From: Pollenia angustigena
Lineage: Eukaryota > Arthropoda > Insecta > Diptera > Polleniidae
Direction: 5' to 3'
Length of the DNA stretch: 64,000 bases
Assembly: GCA_930367215.1 (NCBI GenBank)
Contig: OV884058.1
Location: 223,304,208 to 223,368,207 of the forward strand
In this document: piece after piece, positions 57,355-64,000 of the stretch
How the letters are laid out: each line of letters begins with the position of its first letter
How positions within the stretch are numbered: the first letter of the stretch is position 1
Notes under the pieces: model-generated
Database searches by the model: none
What the model was told of the DNA's origin: nothing
What the model saw: only the letters and a program-made list of their open reading frames with translations
Position numbers and translations under genes: made by a program

Positions 57355-58425
57355 CAGGGCTGCCAGATAAATTTGTGAGGAAATCGTCAGTTTCCTGAGA
57401 AAAAATTAAAAAAATCGTCTTTATCGTTTCGAAAAATCATCAAAAAAATCGGACAATTTAATATTCAGTTTTTTTAAACAATTTTTGTTTGATTAAAAAA
57501 AAAAAAAAAAATAAAACAAAAACATAATTTCTTCATACCCAGCTTGCATTTTCAATCGTGTAAGAGCTACTGGGAGTCTCATGAGGAGCGTCTTTAATCG
57601 TCGATGACCGCATTTTTTAATCCTAGAAGATTCCTCACACGGGAAAAACTGTAACACGAGTGGGATTCTTCCATAGCACAGCGAAAGACGCTTCTTCAAT
57701 CGTTGTGGAAATCGTTTAAGACCTGGGTAAAGATAATCTAACGAGACTTTCATGTCAAGAATAGTATGAGACTCATGTAGATATTATCTTAGAACTCGTG
57801 AAATGCTCGCCTTATAATTGTTGAAAATATGATTTATACAGGGAGTCGTAAAAGGTTCATTCTATGATGGTTTGACGAAAGATAAACAAAGTGTAACATT
57901 GTTGTTTTTGTACTCTGAAAATAGTCCAAGATTTTCTTAAGACTTGCATATTAGAGCCGTACCTAAAAAAAGCGGCACGCGTTTCCCAGTTTTTGAATAG
58001 AGCGGCCTGAACACTTTTCAATTGAAAAAACCGACTTTGACAGCTCGTTTAAAAGTGAAGTTTGCCGCTATTGTTAATTAATAATGGAAATTAGCATTTT
58101 TTTGTTCAATCTAGCGTTTTTATCTCTATTTTTATTTAGATTTGTTTGTGGGTTTTATTAAACAAGAAAGCTATGACTACAACATATCAGCGTAAAGGCT
58201 GAGCAAAAGAAAACGTTTCGCCTCCCGCTCTTGTTAAGGTAGGGCTGTTAAACATTCCAGTATTAAAGAACGAAACGTCAGAAAATTTAAATATTTTATT
58301 CAGACTTTGGAGACTGAAAAAAATCGTCACTTTAAAAAAAAAAAAAATCAGCAAATCGGAACTTTGCTAATTTCGAAACAAAAAATCGTCAAAATGACGA
58401 TAAATCGTCAAATCTGGCAGCCCTG
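57355..58425. mobile_element. 1.07-kb hAT element with perfect 8-bp duplication
   Basis: CAGGGCTGCCAGATAAATTT and, inverted, CAGGGCTGCCAGATTTGACG. ATGATATA lies outside both ends (57347-57354, 58426-58433). Words of the type AAATCGTCA recur in both subterminal zones. The Harbinger-type MITE at 57954-58247 has inserted into it. No transposase frame is present. Confidence 0.85.
57954..58247. mobile_element. Harbinger-type MITE, copy 3 (TTA duplication)
   Basis: GAGCCGTACCTAAAAAAAGC (first base mutated from C) and, inverted, CAGCCCTACCTTAACAAGAG. TTA on both sides (57951-57953, 58248-58250). The interior shares 'gccgctattgttaatta-taatgg' and 'attaaacaagaaag' with copy 2. Confidence 0.8.
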
Positions 58426-58443
58426 ATGATATACATAACATTA

Positions 58444-59596
58444 CTGACGTTTACTCAGTTTAACGAATTCTCCATTTAACGTACGGTCATATTTTTTTCA
58501 TTGAGTACCTTATATTAAGAACAAACAGCAAGTTTTTGTACTCTATATAACGAATTTTTACAAAAAAATTTTAAAAAACCAAAAAGAATGTTTATGTATA
58601 CATTTTTACCATATTTTAAGAGCGATTTTAATGAAAACAACGATTTAAGAGAAGTATTTTCTTTTCTTAAGCCTAGTACTCTGTTCAAATTTGTGAAAAA
58701 TGTTGAGCAACATTGATTATTCCACACGAAAATTTTGGCATTTATCAATGTTACCAATCTTGCGAGTTTGTACAATGTGACGTTTTTATTCCTTCAAAGT
58801 ATGCTACATTGTTTCGTGTATGTAAACAAACGCCACATGTATTTTGCTAAAATTATTTTTTTTTAATAAAAAATTTAATAAAAAAAAGTAAATACGGATA
58901 AAAAACTGTTACCGATTGTGTTATTTTAATTTTTTATTTCTTTTTTAAATATTAAGTTCATACTTTTTTGCTTTTGCTTAAAATTCCACGTGAAATAAAG
59001 GCAGCTTACATTATTTCGCAGTTGTAAAAAAAATGTTGCCAGAAACATTTCGGTACTTTTTCACAAAATAAACAGAGTACAACTCCATCAACATTATTTC
59101 ATGGATATTCCGCACAAGTTTTTTTCATATGCATTTTGACAGCATTTCACGTGAAATGTTGAACAGAGTACCAGGCTTTACAAAGAAAGCAAAGGAAATA
59201 CTTGTTCGCCAAAATAAAAATTTGTAAGTTTCAAAGTCATTTTTTACTTTTGTTTACAAAACAAATGTTTGTCTTCTGTTTCAAATTTTACGTAATTTTT
59301 GTGAAGTTTAATTGTTTAATTGGTTTCAAAACAAGAGGAAGGCGAACATGCCTACTAGTGGTCCTACATATATTAAAAGCAAAAGCCCTCATTTGTACTC
59401 ATTTAATTGAAAATGATATGAAGTATTTATTTTTTGTTTGTGTTATGAATGGAAATAAGCGAATTTACTTTGTTTAATTAAAATATTATTGTTTTATTAA
59501 TAAAAATGTATTAAACAAAAACTTCGGGATTTAAAAATTTTTCGATATAACGAAAGGGCCTGACAATATATAATTCGTTAAACCGGGATACCACTG
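58444..59596. mobile_element. pogo/Tigger-like element, split by a TTAA MITE
   Basis: The right end reads, inverted, CAGTGGTATCCCGGTTTAAC and continues GAATT. The left end carries CTGACGTTTACTCAGTTTAAC then GAATT, so the outermost 14 bp have diverged while the following block is kept. 'ATATAACGAA' (left) and 'TTATATCGAA' (right) also correspond. TA flanks both sides (58442-58443, 59597-59598). Taking out 58671-59176 leaves about 650 bp without a coding frame. Confidence 0.55.
58671..59176 (-). mobile_element. piggyBac-type MITE, copy 2
   Basis: It is the inverted counterpart of 39137-39609, matched over its whole length. The termini are GCCTAGTACTCTGTT and, inverted, GCCTGGTACTCTGTT. The left flank is TTAA (58667-58670), the right flank TTTA (59177-59180), one substitution from TTAA. 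Confidence 0.8.
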
Positions 59597-59598
59597 TA

Positions 59599-60079
59599 TC
59601 TCTAATTAAAATGTTTGTGTTAAGAATGTCTTTATATAGTAAATTCTAAAAATATATACATATAATAGTATGTAAGGATTTATACCTATAGATTTAATAA
59701 AATAAATATATAATCCATTTTTTAAAATTTATTATTTTATAGTCACTTGATCAGAAGACAAAGTAGATACATATGTAATTACAATCGGTGGTAAAGAATA
59801 TAAGTTTAGCGACGTCTTAAAGTAAACTTTGAATCGCCTATAATATTTTTATGTTTTTTAATTAATTTTTATTTGGCCTTTAATTTGTTAATGATTTTAC
59901 GTTTTTTTAGCTTATGGTCGCTTTTTATTTTTATTTATTTTTATATCAACATCATATCAATATCATAAAAATTACATGATATCAATAAAAAGGGGAAGAA
60001 ATTCCATGCTGTGGACCATTCATATTTATAAAAAATTTTATTTACAAAATTAATATCATATAAAATTATGTACAATACT
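59599..60079. other. Unassigned AT-rich spacer
   Basis: I see no gene. It might hold part of the LTR of the gypsy-like copy to its right, but no TG...CA boundary is convincing. Confidence 0.3.
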
Positions 60080-60480
60080 TATTTTTTGAAAATGTTCTAC
60101 AATTGAAAAAATATACAATGATTAAAAATATTTTTTTTAAAACAAAGAATATTCAGTGCAGTGGATGTAAAATGTACCTTCAAGTACTTCCCTCTTAAGG
60201 GACTTGAAATCGTTTGGGAAGTTTTATATTTCTGCCCGACCTTGTTTTAGAGTTTTGTACGTTTTCATTGTTTAAACTTTGTTCTTGTAAATTATCATTT
60301 ACAAAAAATGCAGGTTTAAGACAATCAATAGATATTGTTTCCCTTTTATTATTTACCAAAATTTCGTTTTAAAACTAGAAAACTAGAAAAGTTTTTGTTG
60401 TAAAGATTTTGCGTAAGAATCACGTCGGGTTCACCAATTGAAGCGCAGCCGCGAATAACGTTGTAAGTGAGAAAATAATT
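60080..60480 (-). pseudogene. gypsy-type LTR retrotransposon, pol C-terminus and following tail
   Basis: On the minus strand from about 60365 to the stop at 60195-60197 the frame reads VNNKRETISIDCLKPAFF, then a variable stretch, then KTRSGRNIKLPKRFQ. SID(R/C)LKPA followed by a variable linker and (T/R)xSGRxxxxPxRF is the closing pattern of Ty3/gypsy pol proteins in arthropods, just after integrase. Upstream, at 60366-60480, the frame is broken. The tail downstream of the stop, 60080-60178, returns at 63284-63412. No RT, RNase H or integrase core is present here. Confidence 0.6.
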
Positions 60481-60794
60481 ATTTTTCAGGAGAGTAAAAA
60501 AACTTTTCAAAAGGCAGGACTACTTATTTAAAATTTTTATTTTTAGATTATCAAAACTAATGATAATAAAAACTTTTATGGAAAATAACAAGAAATTTGA
60601 ATTTAACATGCAAAATTTACAGTTTATAACTTTTTTTTAAGTGGAAAAACGTTTCATATCCACAATCGCGATGTCATTTAAAACGATTTTCTTTCACTGG
60701 TTGACTCTTTGTATTGCATTTTCAGAGGTTAAGGTGCATAATTTTGGATGATATGATGATGTTTAAACCAGTGTTCGAAAATAAATACTAATGC

Positions 60795-60873
60795 AATTTT
60801 CGAATTTTGTTTTTGTTTCAAATATAATTTTCTATGCGAACGGTAACGTTCGAAATCGACGAACAGACTGTAA
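60795..60873. repeat. Half copy of the 139-bp foldback MITE
   Basis: From 'caattttcgaattttgttttt' (first 20 quoted in part) to 'cgaacagactgta' it matches the second half of the 139-bp hairpin. It sits near the left end of the outer hAT copy. Confidence 0.6.
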
Positions 60874-61102
60874 ATATCGTTTTTTAATGTTCGGTAGATT
60901 TGTGGAAAACACAAACGCTAATAGTGTTTATGTAGAAAATCATTAAAAAAAAAAAACGTTTTCCTGTTAGTCATCTTTCGAACACAAAAATATTACTGTT
61001 TTTATCAAACTCAACAAAAGATGTGAACATTTAATTCCGTTCGGATTTTTTTGAAAATCCACAAACTTCAATGTGTTCGGTTCGGCTCGTTAATGTTCGT
61101 CC

Positions 61103-61646
61103 CAGTGTTCGAAAATAAACAGTACATTATTTAGCGTTCGGCTCACACACCGAAGAACGATATCAATTTTTTTAGTGTTTGTGTAAACATACACAAACCT
61201 TAATACCGTTCGTAACTATTTTCAAGAATGAACCGAACATTATATAATGTTCGGTTCTTCGTTAAGAAACAGAACAATTGTAGTGATACTGTAGAAAAAC
61301 ATTATATTTTAATGTTCTATAATGTTTTTTTCGTGTGTGTATTTTGTTTTTGTAAAAAACGTTTGGTTTTTTTTTTTTATCAGCAAAAAGCGACGAACAT
61401 TAACGAGCCGAACCGAACACATTGAAGTTCGTGGATTTTCAAAAAAAACCGAACGGAATTTAATGTTCTCATCATTTGTTGAGTGTGATGAAAATAGCAT
61501 TATTTTTGTGTTCGAAAGATGACAAACAGGGAAACGTTATTGTTTTTAATGAATTTCTACACAAACACTATTAGCGTTGGTGTTTTCCACAAATCTACCG
61601 AACCGAACATTAAAGAACGATGTTTAGTGTTTATTTTCGAACACTG
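61103..61646. mobile_element. hAT MITE, inner copy of a self-nest (GTTCGTCC duplication)
   Basis: CAGTGTTCGAAAATAAACA and, inverted, CAGTGTTCGAAAATAAACA. GTTCGTCC flanks both ends (61095-61102, 61647-61654). Its left half corresponds, inverted, to the right half of the outer copy (for example 'gaaccgaacattat' and 'acagtatcactacaattgtt'), so the inner copy entered the outer in the opposite orientation. Confidence 0.88.
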
Positions 61647-61881
61647 GTTCGTCCCTTTTGGCTGGCAAAAAAAACATTTTTACAAAAAACAAAATACACA
61701 CACGAAAAAAACATTATAGAACATTAAAATATAATGTTTGTCTACAGTATCACTACAATTGTTCGTTTTTTTAACGAAGAACCGAACATTATTTATTTTC
61801 GAACACTGGTTTAAACAATGTAAGAGAGTAATGTAAAAGATTTTTATTCAAAATTAAATTTATTTAACAAAATTAATATTA

Positions 61882-63267
61882 AACAAGTTAGAGTGCTATA
61901 TTCGGCTGTGCCGAATCTTTGATACCCTCCACCGACAGTTCGAATGTTTAAGGAGTAATATCTGTATGATGTTATTATTATCTTAAACTGTGACGATTTG
62001 TTATTAATTATGGATTTAGGCGACTAAACTGTTTTCCGGTAGTAGGGTTTATATAGGGCCTAGGGTAAATTATTGACCGATCTTCACGAAATTTCACAGT
62101 CTTTTTCCCAGTTCTATAAAACTTTGATGTACCAAATTTTGTTATGATAGCATTATTTTTTACGGATTTAGGCGTACTAAACTGTTTTCCGGGAGTAGGG
62201 TTTATATGGGGCCCAGGGTAAATTATGGACCGATCTTCACGAAATTACACAGTTTTATTTCTTGTCCTATAAAACTTTGATGTACCAAATTTTGTTATGA
62301 TAGCATTATTTTTTACGGATTTAGGCGTACTAAACTGTTTTCCGGGAGTAAGGTTTATATGGGGCCCAGGGTAAGTTATGGACCGATCTTCACGAAATAA
62401 CACAATTTTATTTCTTGTCCAATAAAACTTTGATGTACCAAATTTTGTTATGATAGCATTATTTTTTACGTTTTTAGGCGTACTAAGTTGTTTTCCGGGA
62501 GTAAAGTTTATATGGGGCCTAGGGTAAATTATGAACCGATCTTCATGAAATTTCAAAGATTTATTTTTAGTTCTATAAAACTTTGATGTACCAAATTTTG
62601 TTATGATAGCATTATTTTTTACGTTTTTAGGCGTACTAAGTTGTTTTCCGGAAGTAGGTTTTATATGGGGCCTATGGTAAATTATGGACCGATCTTCACG
62701 AAACTTAACAGTTTAATTTCTAGTCCTATGTAACGGTGACTTGCCAAAATTTGTAATGATAGCATTGTTAGTTAGGGTTTTAGGCTTAATATACTGTTTT
62801 CCGGGAGTAGGGCCTAGGGTAAATTATTGACGGATCTTCACGAAATTTCACAGCGTGATTTCCAGTTGAATAAAACGAATTGTTGCGAAATCTTATATCA
62901 TTCTGTGCATTTTTCCACCATTTATGTTAGTTTTTGTAACAAAATTATCAATTTTTTTTAGGTGGGGGTTCCACATTTTGATTTATAGCTCAGATCCTAT
63001 TGAACCGATTTTGCTGAATTTCAATCCCAAACTGCTTAGGATAACTACAAGCAATTTGACACCAAGTTTGTTGATTTCTTTTGAGTTTTTCGAAAGTGAG
63101 CGTGTTTTCAACAGACGGACAGACGGACATGGCTAAATCGACTTAAAATTACTCAAGGACCAAGAATATATATACTTTATAGGGTCTGAGATGAATAGTA
63201 AAAAAGTTTCACACGGAATGACAAACTGAATATACCCTCTTCACAACTAATTGTGGTGGAGGGTATA
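61882..63267 (-). mobile_element. Full-length DINE-like element with internal 153-bp array
   Basis: Read on the minus strand it opens with TATACCCTCCACCACAATTA (hairpin with GAGGGTATA), passes 'tcattccgtgtgaaac', 'gaccctataaagtatata' and 'gatttagccatgtccgtctg', and ends 'ggagggtatcaaagattcgg' and 'cactctaacttgtt', the closing block of these elements. Both ends and the tandem array between them are retained. It is non-coding. Confidence 0.75.
61990..62870 (-). repeat. 153-bp tandem repeat, about 5.7 copies
   Basis: The landmark TTTATATGGGGCC (or variant) begins at 62048, 62201, 62354, 62507 and 62660, four successive spacings of exactly 153 bp. A sixth, shortened unit follows near 62812. Because 153 is divisible by three, the minus strand stays open through two units and gives a repeated 51-residue frame, which I regard as fortuitous. 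Central tandem repeats are known in DINE-1 elements. Confidence 0.9.
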
Positions 63268-63283
63268 AAAAAAAAATTAAAAG

Positions 63284-63412
63284 GTTTGCTTGGTTTGAAA
63301 AACCAAATTACAATATTCATTTTATGAATATTTTCTACAATTAAAAGAATTATACATTGATTAAAAATTTTTTTTAAAAACAAAGTATATTTTGTACAGT
63401 AGATAAAAATAT
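63284..63412 (-). repeat. Second copy of the gypsy-associated tail
   Basis: The words 'attttctacaattaaaagaat-tatacattgattaaaaat' and 'aaaacaaagtatattttgtacag' align with 60093-60160. It may be a solo LTR fragment or a shared 3' untranslated region. Confidence 0.4.
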
Positions 63413-63740
63413 GTATCTACAAAACTATGCCTAAGTATAATAATATTAATATTTTTGATTAAAAAAATCGGACAAAGATCGCTAAAACATGGTTAGAAAA
63501 CAGGTAAAAAAAACTCATTTGCGGCTTACCGCCGGTTCAAAACGGCTAAGCTTCGATATCTGCATTTAAGATTTGCGTTTTATTGACACAGATACAAAAG
63601 TTTCACGGCTACTATGAAATGAAATACTTTTTCATTAAAGAACGGGAATCGCAGCTTGTGTAATTGTGAAATGATAATATGAAAAGTTCTCAAGAAAACG
63701 AGAATGAAAAGTATTTTTTCATTTCACAATTTCACAGAAC

Positions 63741-63976
63741 CAGGGGACTAATTACCGCATACGATATCGAGCAAAATTGATCGAAATTATTTATTTTGGT
63801 ATCATGAAACTCGATATCGAATGAAACGTATTAAATTTGAAATAATAACATTCGCTATCGAGTAACTCGACATTACACATATCGTGTTTTCATTCGATAC
63901 GTCAGAGTCTATCGTATGCAAAAAAAATTTATAGTTATTCGATACGATAGTATCAAATGCGGTGATTAGACCCCTG
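63741..63976. mobile_element. 236-bp MITE, CAGGGGWCTAATYACCGCAT ends
   Basis: CAGGGGACTAATTACCGCAT and, inverted, CAGGGGTCTAATCACCGCAT, 20 bp with two mismatches. Words such as TCGATA, CGATATCGA and ATCGAATG recur throughout, so the interior is quasi-palindromic. The 8 bases on either side do not match, so no target duplication can be claimed. Confidence 0.6.
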
Positions 63977-64000
63977 AATCGACCCTCAGAAAATATTTGT

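Larger units (their letters stand above)
60769..61808. mobile_element. hAT MITE, outer copy of a self-nest (GTTTAAAC duplication)
   Basis: CAGTGTTCGAAAATAAATA opens both ends, inverted. GTTTAAAC flanks them (60761-60768, 61809-61816), a perfect 8-bp duplication. A second copy of the same family (61103-61646) has inserted into it. Without that copy the element would be about 490 bp. TTCGG/CCGAA and 'gttcgg' words are dense. There is no coding frame. Confidence 0.88.

Noticed and set aside
62245..62556. Repetitive 103-residue open frame on the minus strand
   Set aside because: The two 51-residue repeats simply reflect the 153-bp tandem array of a DINE-like element. The length is divisible by three, so one open unit keeps the next open.
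1..64000. tRNA, rRNA and other structured RNA genes
   Set aside because: I looked for tRNA-like box A/B words and rRNA-like GC-rich segments and saw none that I could defend by eye. A covariance-model scan would be decisive.

Overview
This 64-kb window is AT-rich, non-coding and repeat-dense eukaryotic DNA. It most likely comes from a cyclorrhaphan fly, probably a calyptrate. The inference rests on INE-1/DINE-1-like repeats (hairpin termini reading TATACCC...GGGTATA, 'gtccgtctgtccg' motifs, 'gtgggcg' stretches), RTE, CR1/Jockey and RNase H-bearing I-group non-LTR fragments, a gypsy tail, hAT/Harbinger/piggyBac/mariner MITEs, and CAA/CAG/GATG microsatellites typical of fly spacer or intron DNA. 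I found no convincing host protein-coding exon, tRNA, rRNA or CRISPR array. Every protein similarity I can defend belongs to a transposable element, and every one is broken.

Layout. 0-9 kb: MITEs (575-1231, 1345-1603, 2192-2330, 3176-4200 with 3393-4078 inside, 5138-5383) in AT-rich spacer, plus a decayed direct duplication (about 5.92-7.10 kb). 9.1-15 kb: a three-level nest, with a 5.9-kb hAT-like element (8-bp duplication ACCAGAAG) containing a pogo-like element (TA), which contains a hAT MITE with CCCGGG-rich ends (8-bp duplication AATGTAAT). 15.4-18.6 kb: a minisatellite of about 20-bp units with a higher-order period near 116 bp, interrupted by a long foldback. 20.9-24.3 kb: DINE-like repeats, one split by a 5'-truncated RTE element with a clean target-site duplication, then a non-LTR RNase H fragment. 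25-31.8 kb: another DINE-like copy, small foldbacks, a Harbinger-type MITE, a hAT-type element and an internally deleted Tc1/mariner-superfamily transposase. 32-44 kb: long spacer with microsatellites, more MITE copies, an RNase H fragment on the minus strand and a DINE copy carrying a TTAA-flanked MITE. 42.7-45.2 kb: hAT transposase remnants, minus strand. 47.8-56.3 kb: MITEs, an RTE-type tail, a Harbinger derivative that still encodes part of a MADF domain, and a CR1/Jockey-type RT frame with four stops and no frameshift. 56.4-64 kb: a second dense nest, comprising DINE start, hAT with Harbinger MITE inside, pogo-like with TTAA MITE inside, gypsy pol tail, a hAT MITE inserted into another copy of itself, and a DINE element with a 153-bp tandem array.

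The genes do not work together as a pathway. What the window records is a transposition history. Terminal inverted repeats and target-site duplications, readable without any search, give the order of many insertions. The best leads are the self-nested hAT family (60.8-61.8 kb), the 9.1-15 kb nest, the MADF-bearing Harbinger derivative, the higher-order minisatellite, and the RTE insertion whose empty site survives 2.4 kb away.
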